The notes: a model not told the origin generated them from the sequence alone. A stretch of DNA of 26,547 nucleotides from Desulfosarcina sp. (GCA_030642405.1 DAOWNV010000003.1:1-26547); one strand, 5' to 3'; shown: positions 15,342 to 24,467, numbered from the stretch's first letter. Program-made: numbers and translations.

Positions 15342-16703
15342 ATGACTGTCGGAAAAACCAGCCACATGAAACTATGGGTGACCATGGGACTCGTGTCCGT
15401 TGCACTGATTTTGGGGCACGGTTTTTATCGGGATCTGTCTGCAAATAATAAGGAAACTTACAAAGGGCTGAAACTTTTTTCCGATGTCATTGAGTTGATA
15501 GAGAAAAATTATGTGGATGAGGTGGATAGTCAGAAAATGATCGATGCGGCCATTCAGGGAATGGTTCGAAGCCTGGATCCTCACTCTACATTGTTGCCTC
15601 CCGATGCCCTGAAAGAGCTGCAGATCGACACACATGGAGAATTTACAGGTATCGGTATTCATATTACCATGCGCAATAACCTCGTTACGGTCATTTCTCC
15701 CATTGAGGGTACCCCGGCGTATCGTGCCGGTATCAAGGCGGGAGATCGTATTGTTAAGGTGAATGGAGACCCGACCGAAGATTTACGAGATGCGGTAAAA
15801 AGAATGCGCGGACCCAAGGGCACTTCGGTGGCGATCACCATCCTTCGGCAAGGGGAAACCGAACCCTTGGAGTTCACCCTCGTTCGGGATGTTATCCCCA
15901 TATACAGCGTAATAGCGGAATTGCTCAAACCGGGGTATGGGTATGTTTGGATCACCAATTTCAGGGAGAACACGACACAAGATCTGGTCGAGGCTCTTCA
16001 AGCGCTGGAAACAGATCAAATGCCCATGAAGGGACTGGTGCTGGACTTACGGGACAACCCTGGAGGTATTCTTAATCAAGCCATCGAAGTTTCCGACATC
16101 TTCTTGGAAGAGGGCCAGATCTTAAGCATAAAGGGTCGTGACGGGAGAAATACGAAGGTCTATCGGGCGCACTCCGATGAGAACAAGAGGAATTATCCCA
16201 TTGTGGTTCTCATCAACGGTGGAAGTGCCAGTGCTTCGGAAATCGTGGCCGGTGCACTTCAGGATCACAAACGTGCGCTGATTTTGGGAACCACTTCTTT
16301 TGGTAAGGGATCGGTACAAACCGTTGAATCGCTTCGGGACGGCTATGGGCTCAAGTTTACGATTGCTCGCTATTATACGCCGTCAGGTCGCTCCATACAG
16401 GCAAAAGGCGTGGAGCCTGATGTTGAGGTCAAGCACAGGGTAATCGAAGAGGCCGGGGAGCCTGACAGACGAATGCTAAAGGAGAAAGACCTTAAAAATC
16501 ATCTGGATGCGGAGCCGGAAGATTCAAAACCCCAAAAAACCGATGCGGACAAGGAACTTTCCAAAGAACCTTCGGCACTCAAGAAGTTCAAAAACAAACA
16601 TAGCCCTGTGGACCGGGAGGCCCTGCTTTCCGACAACCAGGTTGTGCGTGCGTTGGACATTTTGATCAGTTACGATATTTTCAAAGAACTGGAAAATGGT
16701 TAG
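15342..16703 (+). CDS. ctpA: C-terminal processing peptidase (S41 family)
   Basis: CtpA is a periplasmic serine protease that trims or degrades envelope proteins; in some proteobacteria it targets peptidoglycan hydrolases. The 453-aa protein has an N-terminal membrane/signal segment (about 11-27), a PDZ domain (about 100-182, GIGIHI with AGIKAGDRIVKVNG), and the S41 core with catalytic Ser297 in GGSASASE and Lys322 in SFGKGSVQT, 25 residues apart as in Prc. The C terminus (about 370-430) is Lys/Glu-rich and low in complexity. AGAGGAAA precedes the ATG. Placement after ftsEX and a LytM protein suggests that its substrates include hydrolases or their regulators. Confidence 0.94.
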   Translation: MTVGKTSHMKLWVTMGLVSVALILGHGFYRDLSANNKETYKGLKLFSDVIELIEKNYVDEVDSQKMIDAAIQGMVRSLDPHSTLLPPDALKELQIDTHGEFTGIGIHITMRNNLVTVISPIEGTPAYRAGIKAGDRIVKVNGDPTEDLRDAVKRMRGPKGTSVAITILRQGETEPLEFTLVRDVIPIYSVIAELLKPGYGYVWITNFRENTTQDLVEALQALETDQMPMKGLVLDLRDNPGGILNQAIEVSDIFLEEGQILSIKGRDGRNTKVYRAHSDENKRNYPIVVLINGGSASASEIVAGALQDHKRALILGTTSFGKGSVQTVESLRDGYGLKFTIARYYTPSGRSIQAKGVEPDVEVKHRVIEEAGEPDRRMLKEKDLKNHLDAEPEDSKPQKTDADKELSKEPSALKKFKNKHSPVDREALLSDNQVVRALDILISYDIFKELENG

Positions 16704-17682
16704 AAAAGGTTCTGCAAAACCCAAGGCGCGAAAAAAAAAGAAAAAGACCGGATTCAATCCGAAGCTCCAGCTAATGAAGATTTTGGCAGGGTTGACGCTT
16801 CTGGTGTGCCTTGTGGTTACAGCCGGCCTGCTCGCAAACAGGTTTCTTATGCGGCCGTTGCAGCCGTCTGTGCCGTCAAAGATGAAACCGGTTCCGACGG
16901 CGAAGCCTGTGACCGGTTCGGCCCACCATAGTGTACCGGAATATGAGGCTTTTCAACAAGAAAAAGTTCCTCCTCCGCCCCCCATCACCAGAACAAAACC
17001 GGTCACCAACGGTATTCCGGTAGCCATCATAATTGACGATATCGGTTATGACTATAAAATGGCCAGCGGCTTTTTTGCATTGGATGTACCACTTACCTTT
17101 TCTATGCTTCCCAAAGGGACATTCAACCAGCGGATCATCGACCAGGCCCTGAAAAACAATGTTGAAATCATGCTTCACCTGCCCATGGAACCGGCCAATT
17201 ACCCTAAGGTTAATCCAGGACCGGGTGCCTTGCTTTCATCCATGACGCCGGATGAACTCATCGCCATGCTCAACATAAATCTCGACTCCGTTCCCGGCGC
17301 CTGTGGGGTTAACAATCATATGGGGTCCAAACTGACTACCTCTTCCGAGCAGATGCGTCAGGTTTTCTCTATTTTAAAAAAACGGAATCTATTTTTTATC
17401 GACAGCCGCACATCGGCCCAAACGCGATGTCGACCGTCGGCAGAGTTGCTGCACCTCCCCTTTGCAGAAAGGGATGTGTTCATCGATCACGAACAGACCA
17501 CGGTGTTTGTCCGTAAGCAACTTAAGCAGCTTATTGAGCGGGCTCGCCACCAGGGTTACGCTATCGGCATCGCCCATCCTCACTCGGTTACCCTCAAGGT
17601 GTTAAAAGAAATGCTGCCGGAACTTAAAGGTGCTGTTCAATTAACGCACGCATCTGAAGTGGTGGCTTTTCAGCAGGGATAA
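16696..17682 (+). CDS. Divergent polysaccharide deacetylase family protein (YibQ/DUF610)
   Basis: The protein is 328 aa with a very basic N terminus (ARKKKKK), one membrane anchor (about 27-50), a Pro-rich linker (about 54-105) and a divergent polysaccharide deacetylase domain (PF04748). Features are AIIIDDIGYD (D114, D115), TFSMLPKG, MLHLPMEP, GVNNHMGS and IGIAHPHSVT. The fold is that of NodB-type deacetylases, but the reaction is not established for this family; peptidoglycan or another envelope glycan is a reasonable substrate guess. Its start overlaps the ctpA end by 8 bp, so the two are likely co-translated. This order, EnvC-like, CtpA, then YibQ, is recurrent in Proteobacteria. Confidence 0.9.
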   Translation: MVRKGSAKPKARKKKKKTGFNPKLQLMKILAGLTLLVCLVVTAGLLANRFLMRPLQPSVPSKMKPVPTAKPVTGSAHHSVPEYEAFQQEKVPPPPPITRTKPVTNGIPVAIIIDDIGYDYKMASGFFALDVPLTFSMLPKGTFNQRIIDQALKNNVEIMLHLPMEPANYPKVNPGPGALLSSMTPDELIAMLNINLDSVPGACGVNNHMGSKLTTSSEQMRQVFSILKKRNLFFIDSRTSAQTRCRPSAELLHLPFAERDVFIDHEQTTVFVRKQLKQLIERARHQGYAIGIAHPHSVTLKVLKEMLPELKGAVQLTHASEVVAFQQG

Positions 17683-17751
17683 CCTTGAATACGACAACAA
17701 CTGAATGAGCTATTCTACGTTTATCCAAATTGAGTCTTTCGGGGAGTTTAA

Positions 17752-18486
17752 ATGAACCTGTTCTCAGGATTTATTTATAACCTCAAAGGGTTGTCGCTGG
17801 GTATCCGAACCCCGCGATTGCTTCTTCTGGGGCTTATACGATTTGCCGTAGTGGCCCTTTTGACCGCAATTCTGTCAGGATTGATTTTGGCCTATCATTC
17901 GGAAATTCTGGCTCTTTTGTGGCAACAGCCGGAAAGTCCCTGGATCGTCTGGATATGGCACCTGGCCTCCTGGCTGCTTTCTCTTTTTTTGATGGTGATC
18001 GCGGCGGTGGTCGCTTATCTATTGTCTCAAGTGTTTTTTGCCGTTTATATTATGGATCTCATGTCCCGCATTACAGAACAACTGATTACGGGTAAGACGG
18101 CAAAATCTCCTGATGCTTCGATAATGGCACAAATGGGATTTTTAATTCGCCAGGAACTGCCCCGAAACATTATTCCGGTAATATTGTCATTGTTCATCAT
18201 GGTTCTGGCGTGGTTTACACCTTTAGGCCCGATTCTCATCATTATCGGCCCCATGACGGCAGTGATCTTTTTGGCATGGGACAATACCGACCTTGTTCCT
18301 GCACGTAACCTGCAACCGTTTAAAAAGCGCTTTAACGCACTGAGCAAATCCCTGCCGTTTCACCTGGGTTTCGGCCTCCCTTTTCTCGTTCCCTTTTTGA
18401 ATCTGGTTTTTCTTAGCTTTGCACCGGTCGGCGCCACCTTGTATCACCTGGATAGGTTAAAGAACGAGACAAAACCGAAAATGTAA
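17752..18486 (+). CDS. EI24 domain (CysZ-like) membrane protein
   Basis: A 244-aa integral membrane protein of the EI24/CysZ family (PF07264). About four to five hydrophobic segments are visible: 23-49, 68-100, 138-185 in one or two passes, and 208-236. The C-terminal LVFLSFAPVGATLYHLD resembles the conserved CysZ end. CysZ itself imports sulfate, which would be attractive in a sulfate reducer, but EI24 members are diverse and the neighbours are envelope genes, so I do not assign that role. A GGGGAG site lies six bases before the ATG. It is the last gene of the plus-strand cluster. Confidence 0.8.
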   Translation: MNLFSGFIYNLKGLSLGIRTPRLLLLGLIRFAVVALLTAILSGLILAYHSEILALLWQQPESPWIVWIWHLASWLLSLFLMVIAAVVAYLLSQVFFAVYIMDLMSRITEQLITGKTAKSPDASIMAQMGFLIRQELPRNIIPVILSLFIMVLAWFTPLGPILIIIGPMTAVIFLAWDNTDLVPARNLQPFKKRFNALSKSLPFHLGFGLPFLVPFLNLVFLSFAPVGATLYHLDRLKNETKPKM

Positions 18487-18631
18487 CGAAACAATTCTAA
18501 GAGCAGATCCATAGCTGGGGTATCTATTTAAGCATCCCGTGCCAAATACGGTTTTTGCCGAGTTATTGACTAAAGGCTTTCTTTAGATCGAAGTAGAAAC
18601 CTTTGGCCTGTTCAGGTGTTAATTGTGGGGT

Positions 18632-19423
18632 CTATTTGCCAATAAAAATCGGTTGGCGTTTTTCCAGGAGAGCGGCAATGCCCTCTTTGGCGTCTTCCAT
18701 TTCAAAAGTCCGTGACTGACAGTGCGATTCATATTCAGCGCCTTTCATGGGGTCCCAATCAAGGTTGCGGTAAATAGAGCGTTTCATCATTCTAACAGCA
18801 ACTGGTGCGCAGGTGGCGATTTCTTTTGCCAGTTCCATTGCTTTTTCGCCTGTCTGTCCGGCATCCATGGCATAACTTGCCAAGCCGATTTGTTCAGCCT
18901 TTTCCCCACTGATCAATCGACCAGTATACAACATTTCATTTGCCTTGGATATTCCGATTAATCTTGGCAGCATATAAGAAACTCCCATACCGGAATGAAT
19001 TCCAAGTCTGGCAAAATTGGCTCCGTATTTGGCGGTTTTGCAGGCAATACGAATATCACAGATGAGTGCCAGCCCCAGACCTCCGCCTATGGCGTGCCCG
19101 TTCATAGCGGCAATAATGGGAATCTCAATCTTTTGCAAATCCAGAAAGGACTTGTACAGGTCCAGGAAGATTTCATGAGGTAGACGTTCTTTTCCAGTAT
19201 GAGTTCCTGCATTGAAGTTATCGTCAAAATGGGCTCCGGAACTAAATGTTGACCCGCTGCCGCTTATGATCATGCAGCGGACATCGTTCTCGTTTTTAAC
19301 GCTTTCAATTGATTTGTTAAACTGTGTTAACATCTCCAAATTCATACTGTTTCTGTCTTCTGGTCTATTGAAAGTAATCTTTGCCACTTTGTCCACAACT
19401 TCGTACAAAATTGCTTCCGACAT
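18632..19423 (-). CDS. Crotonase-fold protein lacking both hydratase glutamates
   Basis: A 263-aa enoyl-CoA hydratase/isomerase superfamily protein. The CoA/oxyanion-hole elements are present (FSSGAHFDD; HAIGGGLGLALICDIRIA). The two acid-base residues of classic hydratase (E144 and E164 of rat enzyme) are replaced by G117 and F137 (GGGLGL; YGANFARLGI), whereas the sister crotonase in this operon has both. It is therefore unlikely to be a standard hydratase; an isomerase, hydrolase or other crotonase reaction on an acyl-CoA is more likely. The ATG at 19423 has AAGGAGA upstream and was preferred to an upstream ATG at 19474. It is the last gene of the operon. The TAG stop is followed by 22 further sense codons in frame. 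Confidence 0.88.
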   Translation of the reverse strand: MSEAILYEVVDKVAKITFNRPEDRNSMNLEMLTQFNKSIESVKNENDVRCMIISGSGSTFSSGAHFDDNFNAGTHTGKERLPHEIFLDLYKSFLDLQKIEIPIIAAMNGHAIGGGLGLALICDIRIACKTAKYGANFARLGIHSGMGVSYMLPRLIGISKANEMLYTGRLISGEKAEQIGLASYAMDAGQTGEKAMELAKEIATCAPVAVRMMKRSIYRNLDWDPMKGAEYESHCQSRTFEMEDAKEGIAALLEKRQPIFIGK

Positions 19424-19488
19424 ACATGTCTCCTTGATTGAACTATTGATAGCTTGAGATGAATTAAATGACAAATCACGATAAATTT

Positions 19489-19507
19489 CCGGTTTTCGAC
19501 AAACCGG
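19489..19507. other. Small hairpin between MFS gene and distal crotonase gene
   Basis: CCGGTTT-TCGAC-AAACCGG, a 7-bp perfect stem with a 5-nt loop, in the 148-bp gap. No T run follows on the minus strand. It may be a processing or stability element or partially reduce expression of the last gene. Confidence 0.3.
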
Positions 19508-19571
19508 ATTACTGTGGGTTTTAATGGTACAATAAGGTTTTTTTGGAAAAGAGCCTATTGTAGCTCTGGTT

Positions 19572-20867
19572 TTATTGTTGCCGAACTGCTTTCACGGGTG
19601 GTTTTATAAATAACGCAATAATAACGGCAACACTGAGAACAACACCTCCGGATAAAAAAGCATAAACATAGCTACCTGTTCTGTCGAATATATAACCGGC
19701 GAATGGAGCACCGATGGCGCCACCGCTTGTGCCTCCGAAAATCAATATTCCTAAGATCGTACCGGCTGACTTAAGACCGAAAAAATCGGAACTCATCTTG
19801 GTTACGATGGGAACAAATCCCCCATAACCAAAGCCAAACAGCAAAGCCAGCAGATAGAACTCCCAGAGATCTTTAGCGAAAATCAAAGAAAATAACACAA
19901 TCATTTGTAGAAGTAGACAGGCTGCCAGAATTAAATTGTTGCCCAAGAGATCTGCAGCCCCACCCAACGAGATTCGGCCAAAAATACCGCTGATACCGAT
20001 TAAGGTGATGACCATGGCAGCTGCAACCGGCTTTATGCCGATATCTTCCATATGTACCACCAGCTGGGATAAAACAATCCCCATGCAGAAGATCATGGCC
20101 ATAAACGCAAGCAGCGTTAAAACGAATGGCAATGATAAGACTGCCTCCTTGACCGTCTGCTCTTCCTGATATCCTTTTTTGGATATATCGGACTGATGAT
20201 TCGATTTATTGTCATCTTGATCTTGTGGTGGGAGGCTATCGGGGGGGCCGGAAAAAAGGAGGGCTGCGATTGTCCCAAAAATAAAGACCATTCCGGCCAT
20301 TAGTAAAAATGATGTGCGCCAACCGACTGAGATAATGGCATACCGTATCGTTGGTGGTATCACCATTTGTCCGACTCCTACACCAGCCGCAACAATACCG
20401 AGTGCCAGTCCTCGGCGGTTGGTAAACCATTTTGCTACCGTTGTAATTGGAGGCACAAAAGCTGCGCCCATTCCGATACCGATCATCAGGCCAAAATAGA
20501 TATAAAGCTGCCAGATTTCGGTGATGCTTGATGTGAGCCCATAGCCGATAGCTACTATAATTACATTAACAGCGACAACCAGTCTGGGACCGAACCTATC
20601 GCATAACCAACCCATCGCAATCGAAGAGGCACCGTGCACGATCATATAAACGGAAATAGCACCTGTAGTCTGGGCTCTGCTCCACTTAAGGTCCAGCAAG
20701 AGTGGCTTTAAAAAAACCGCAAAACTGTAATAGGTACCGTATAAAACAAAAACCAGAAAAAAACCCGCAGTCAAGACCATCCATGATCGGAATCCGGAGC
20801 TATCGCTTCTGGAAGGACCCATGGATCTCGGTTTAACCGTGTCATGGGTTGATGTTTTGAGGGGCAC
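19572..20867 (-). CDS. MFS transporter, oxalate/formate or monocarboxylate type
   Basis: A 431-aa inner membrane protein with about 12 hydrophobic helices. After a 30-residue hydrophilic tail, helix 1 contains the pattern YGTYYSFAVFLKPLL. MFS motif A is GWLCDRFGPRLVV after helix 2, and the middle loop (about 205-240) is hydrophilic (PPQDQDDNKSNHQSD). The first segment, with DLKWSRAQTTGAIS, is typical of the oxalate:formate antiporter/monocarboxylate group, so import or exchange of an organic acid is likely. The start is GTG with AGGAG eight bases upstream; the next in-frame ATG would cut 15 residues. It sits within an acyl-CoA operon and probably brings in the substrate. Confidence 0.85.
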   Translation of the reverse strand: MPLKTSTHDTVKPRSMGPSRSDSSGFRSWMVLTAGFFLVFVLYGTYYSFAVFLKPLLLDLKWSRAQTTGAISVYMIVHGASSIAMGWLCDRFGPRLVVAVNVIIVAIGYGLTSSITEIWQLYIYFGLMIGIGMGAAFVPPITTVAKWFTNRRGLALGIVAAGVGVGQMVIPPTIRYAIISVGWRTSFLLMAGMVFIFGTIAALLFSGPPDSLPPQDQDDNKSNHQSDISKKGYQEEQTVKEAVLSLPFVLTLLAFMAMIFCMGIVLSQLVVHMEDIGIKPVAAAMVITLIGISGIFGRISLGGAADLLGNNLILAACLLLQMIVLFSLIFAKDLWEFYLLALLFGFGYGGFVPIVTKMSSDFFGLKSAGTILGILIFGGTSGGAIGAPFAGYIFDRTGSYVYAFLSGGVVLSVAVIIALFIKPPVKAVRQQ

Positions 20868-20948
20868 GGTTTTTCTCCTGACTGCAAATTAGCACTAACC
20901 AGAGTGAATCTTCGGCTTCGAAACCACTCTATTTGAAAGGCGCTTGCC

Positions 20949-22388
20949 TTAATCTTTGTTCATATTATTTTTATAGTAGAGATACATTTTTGAAAGAATG
21001 CCGGCAATATCGTCCAATCGGTTAAATGTACGAATACCTTTTTTTGTAACATCTTGAACTGACTGGCTTTCCCAGTGGGTTAAACTGCAGCCGAGTAAAA
21101 TTGGAAAACCAAGTTCTTTTTCCAGAGAATTAAATCTTTCCATAATGCTGATTTCAATGGCAGTAAATTCCTTCCATGTCTCGGGAATGTTTTTATCAAG
21201 GAAGCCTGGTCTGCCAAAACCATGAACAACAAGGGAATTCACTTCACCGGAAGCCAAGATTGCTTTTCCCATTTTCAGAAGTGTTTCAGGAGAGAAAGAC
21301 AATGCTCCGGCTGCTCCGATATCAACCGGATTTTTAGTGGATGCCCGCTCCGGCATGCCTAATTCAGTTAGCTTTTGACGAAGAGATTGACTAAAAAGGG
21401 GAATACTTAAACCATTTTCTTCCAAGGTATCGCTTAAAGCTACACCCCAGGAGCCCCCCATGGTGATAATACCGACTTTGTTGCCCAGCATGGGTGGCCG
21501 CTCAACCATAGCATCTGCCAGAGGAATGAGAAGTTCCATTGTGGGGCAAAAAACGATATTGGCCTGTTTAAAGGCCGCTTCAAATATATTTTGCCGGCAG
21601 GCTAAAGCTCCGGTATGGCTGCTGGCTGCTCTTGAGCCTGCCTGAGTGCGGCCTGCTTTATAGATGATAATCGGTTTTTTTGGAGTTATTTTCCTGGCTG
21701 CCTTAAAAAAACGGTCTCCGTCCCGCAAGGTTTCCAGGTACATTATGATCCCTTTGACATCCTCGTCATCGCCAAAATACTCTAAAAATTCAGTTACGGT
21801 GATATCACATTCATTACCGGTATGAATAAATTTGCCTATCCCCATTCCTTTTTCATATACTGTACACATAAGATCATAGATAGCATACCCTCCCTGGCAA
21901 ATACCTGCCAGTGAGGTCGGCAAAAGAAAGTTGGCAGTAGAACCGGATGCATTGAAAGAGGCGTGCAGGTTAAAGGTGCCGCTGACATTTGGTCCTAAAA
22001 GACGCATATCGTAGGAGCCGGCCATTTTCCTAAGTTTTTTTTCTTTTTCCAGGCCGTCTTTTGTAGCTTCGCTGAGGCCTGCCGTAATAATAGTGACACC
22101 ACTATAGCCTTTTTTCCCGCAGGCATCGACAGTTGTTTCCAACAATTCAACTGGAATAGCAATAACTGCAAGATCAACCGGGTCTGGTACTGCTTCTATG
22201 TTTGGATAAGCAGGAATCCCATATATTGTTTTTGCTTTTGGGTTGACAGGATAAATATTCCCTGGAAATTTCCAGGACAAAAGGCTATCCATAATAAATG
22301 AGCCCCAGGAACCAGGTCGTTCAGACGCGCCAATTACAGTTACATTTTGTGGATTGATAAAACTTTTTAATTGATTGTGGTGAGTCAT
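20949..22388 (-). CDS. NDP-forming acyl-CoA synthetase, alpha-type subunit
   Basis: This family makes an acyl-CoA from a carboxylic acid, CoA and ATP (ADP-forming) or the reverse, through a phosphohistidine. The 479-aa protein has the CoA-binding Rossmann domain (VTVIGASERPGSWG, residues 16-29; VNPKAKTIYGIPAYP), then the two succinyl-CoA-ligase-like domains with the catalytic His258 in SSHTGAL, and GGSWGVALSD. It equals the alpha half only; the ATP-grasp beta half, separate or fused in other members, is not in the window. The ATG has AGGAGT six bases upstream. It is third in the operon and likely activates the acid supplied by the MFS carrier. The substrate is unknown. Confidence 0.88.
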   Translation of the reverse strand: MTHHNQLKSFINPQNVTVIGASERPGSWGSFIMDSLLSWKFPGNIYPVNPKAKTIYGIPAYPNIEAVPDPVDLAVIAIPVELLETTVDACGKKGYSGVTIITAGLSEATKDGLEKEKKLRKMAGSYDMRLLGPNVSGTFNLHASFNASGSTANFLLPTSLAGICQGGYAIYDLMCTVYEKGMGIGKFIHTGNECDITVTEFLEYFGDDEDVKGIIMYLETLRDGDRFFKAARKITPKKPIIIYKAGRTQAGSRAASSHTGALACRQNIFEAAFKQANIVFCPTMELLIPLADAMVERPPMLGNKVGIITMGGSWGVALSDTLEENGLSIPLFSQSLRQKLTELGMPERASTKNPVDIGAAGALSFSPETLLKMGKAILASGEVNSLVVHGFGRPGFLDKNIPETWKEFTAIEISIMERFNSLEKELGFPILLGCSLTHWESQSVQDVTKKGIRTFNRLDDIAGILSKMYLYYKNNMNKD

Positions 22389-22460
22389 GTTAAACTCCTA
22401 ATTATAGGGTGCTTTGCCGGAGTTTTCCGATTCTTGAATCAGTCTATACCAACATGCGTA

Positions 22461-23243
22461 TCATTGACCTCTAAAACTTGGTTTTCTTTTTTCTATAAAG
22501 GCCTTCATTCCCTCTTTTTGATCATCTGTGGAGAAGAGAAGTTCAAAACAGCGGGCTTCATATGCCAATGCCGACGAAATATCCATATTCATTCCATTAT
22601 TGACAACCATTTTGGTGATTTCCAAGGCAAACTTGGGTTGTCGGACCATTTTTCCCGCCATTTTTAGGGCTTCCTCCATAAGAGATGCACCAGGCACCAC
22701 TTTATTAACAAGCCCAATCCTGAATGCTTCTTTAGCATCAACGGGATCACCCGTGTATAGCAATTCTTTTGCTATGCCGGTACCGACAAGTCTGGGAAGA
22801 CGCTGGGTCCCACCTCCTCCTGGAATCACACCTATCTTTATTTCGGGCTGACCAAACACAGCATTCTCAGCAGCAATCCGGATATCGCATGCCAGACATA
22901 ATTCACATCCACCACCAAGGGCTAAACCACCGACAGCAGCAATTACAGGTATAGGCAGATTTTCTATTTTATTAAACAACGTTTGTACTTTATCTACAAA
23001 AGAGTGGGCATCAAAAGGAGTATTAAGCTTGCTTACCTCCTTAATATCCGCACCTGCTGCAAAGACCTTTTCGGTGCCGGTAATAATCACGGCAGATATG
23101 TCACTGTCATCAGAAATTGCTTCGAAAACCATACTCAGTTCTGATACCAACTGAGAACTGATAGCGTTCATGCTTTTGGGCCGGTTCAAGGTAACTGTAC
23201 CGATACTTTCTTTTTTTTCATAAAGAATTGTTTCAAGATTCAT
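22461..23243 (-). CDS. Enoyl-CoA hydratase
   Basis: Adds water across 2-enoyl-CoA to give 3-hydroxyacyl-CoA. At 260 aa it has normal length. The oxyanion-hole segment is FAAGADIKE (61-69). GGGCELCLACDIRIA carries E114 and FGQPEIKIGVIPGGGGTQRLPRL carries E134 in two consecutive parts, the positions of the two catalytic glutamates of rat hydratase. It therefore looks fully active. It lies 55 bp after the acyl-CoA dehydrogenase gene, whose product would be its substrate. The exact chain length or structure of the substrate cannot be read from the sequence. Confidence 0.92.
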   Translation of the reverse strand: MNLETILYEKKESIGTVTLNRPKSMNAISSQLVSELSMVFEAISDDSDISAVIITGTEKVFAAGADIKEVSKLNTPFDAHSFVDKVQTLFNKIENLPIPVIAAVGGLALGGGCELCLACDIRIAAENAVFGQPEIKIGVIPGGGGTQRLPRLVGTGIAKELLYTGDPVDAKEAFRIGLVNKVVPGASLMEEALKMAGKMVRQPKFALEITKMVVNNGMNMDISSALAYEARCFELLFSTDDQKEGMKAFIEKRKPSFRGQ

Positions 23244-23298
23244 CTGTTTTCCTTATTTTTGAAGACTTCTTCCCATTCAACCATGGTCTTTGCTTTGA

Positions 23299-24435
23299 TT
23301 ATTTTCCTGCTAAATGTCTGCCGATGAGTATTCTCTGCACCTCGGATGTTCCTTCAACTATCTGAAGGAGCTTTACACTTTTGTAAATGCGTGACACAGG
23401 ACACTCTTCCATATACCCGTAACCGCCATGAATCTGGACCGCATCACTTGCTACTTTTTCCGCCATCTCACTTGCATAAAGTTTGGCGCAGGTGGCCTCA
23501 AATGCGTGTTTCTTCCCATGATCCTTGAGCCATGCAGCTTTGATATATTCGTTTCTGGCAAGCTCAATGGACAGAGCCATGTCTGCAAGCTTAAATTGAA
23601 TACTCTGAAAATCAAAAATTCGCTTGCCGAATTGTTTTCTATCCATTGCATAACGTACAGATTCATCCAGACATGCCTGTGCTGCTCCAACAGCAACCGC
23701 CGCAATACTGATTCTTCCGGTTTCCAGTACAGCCAGATGTTGTGAAAATCCGTGTTTAAGATCACCCAGCAGATTTTTTTTAGGAATTCTGCAATTTTTT
23801 AAAATTACCTCATGGGTTGCAGATGCCCGCCAGGCCATTTTTTCATATTTTGGCCCCAGTACGAATCCCTCTGCATCTTTTGGAACAATAAAGGTCGCTA
23901 TTACACCATTTTTCAATTTAGCGGCCACCAGAATAACTGAACCGTTTTTAAAACCGATGTTGGTGATAAATTGTTTGGTACCGTTCAGCACCCATTCGTC
24001 ACCTTCAGATAACGCCTCAGTGGTCAATGAGCCGGCATCTGACCCTGCATCCGGCTCAGTTAAGCCGAATGCACCAATTTCACGCCCTTCTGCAAGAGGT
24101 ACAAGCCATTTCTTCTTTTGTTCTTCAGTACCAAACACAAAAAGCTCCTGTCCCACGACACTTGTGGTGACATCAAGAAGGGCGCCTAAAGTAATATCTG
24201 CTCTTGATATCTCTTCAATGCACAGGTGCATACTAACCCAGTCACTGCCCATACCTCCGTATTCTTCCGGAAAAGGAATTCCCATATACCCCAGCTCTGC
24301 CATCTTTTTCATTATACCATAAGGATATTTTCCTGTGCTTTCCATCTCTTCTGCGTGAGGCGCAATTTCTTTCTTTGCAAAATTACGAACCTCTTTTTGA
24401 ATCATTTGTTGTTCTTTTGTAAGACTAAAATACAT
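23299..24435 (-). CDS. Acyl-CoA dehydrogenase
   Basis: An FAD enzyme that oxidises acyl-CoA to trans-2-enoyl-CoA and passes electrons to ETF. The 378-aa protein is full length. It has the N-terminal helical domain, FGLTEPDAGSDAG and FITNIG in the middle beta domain, and DRKQFGKRIFDFQSIQFKLADM with QIHGGYGYMEECPVSRIYKS in the C-terminal domain. The catalytic base is E361 in VEGTSEVQR, the position used by short- and medium-chain enzymes. It is the first gene of the operon, with GAGAGAGGG before the ATG. Glutaryl- or benzylsuccinyl-type specificity cannot be excluded. Confidence 0.94.
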   Translation of the reverse strand: MYFSLTKEQQMIQKEVRNFAKKEIAPHAEEMESTGKYPYGIMKKMAELGYMGIPFPEEYGGMGSDWVSMHLCIEEISRADITLGALLDVTTSVVGQELFVFGTEEQKKKWLVPLAEGREIGAFGLTEPDAGSDAGSLTTEALSEGDEWVLNGTKQFITNIGFKNGSVILVAAKLKNGVIATFIVPKDAEGFVLGPKYEKMAWRASATHEVILKNCRIPKKNLLGDLKHGFSQHLAVLETGRISIAAVAVGAAQACLDESVRYAMDRKQFGKRIFDFQSIQFKLADMALSIELARNEYIKAAWLKDHGKKHAFEATCAKLYASEMAEKVASDAVQIHGGYGYMEECPVSRIYKSVKLLQIVEGTSEVQRILIGRHLAGK

Positions 24436-24467
24436 TTACCCTCTCTCTCTTTTTTAAAGTGGCCGGG

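Noticed and set aside
17752..18486. Calling the EI24 protein the sulfate importer CysZ
   Set aside because: The family is diverse and the neighbours are envelope genes; only the fold can be supported.
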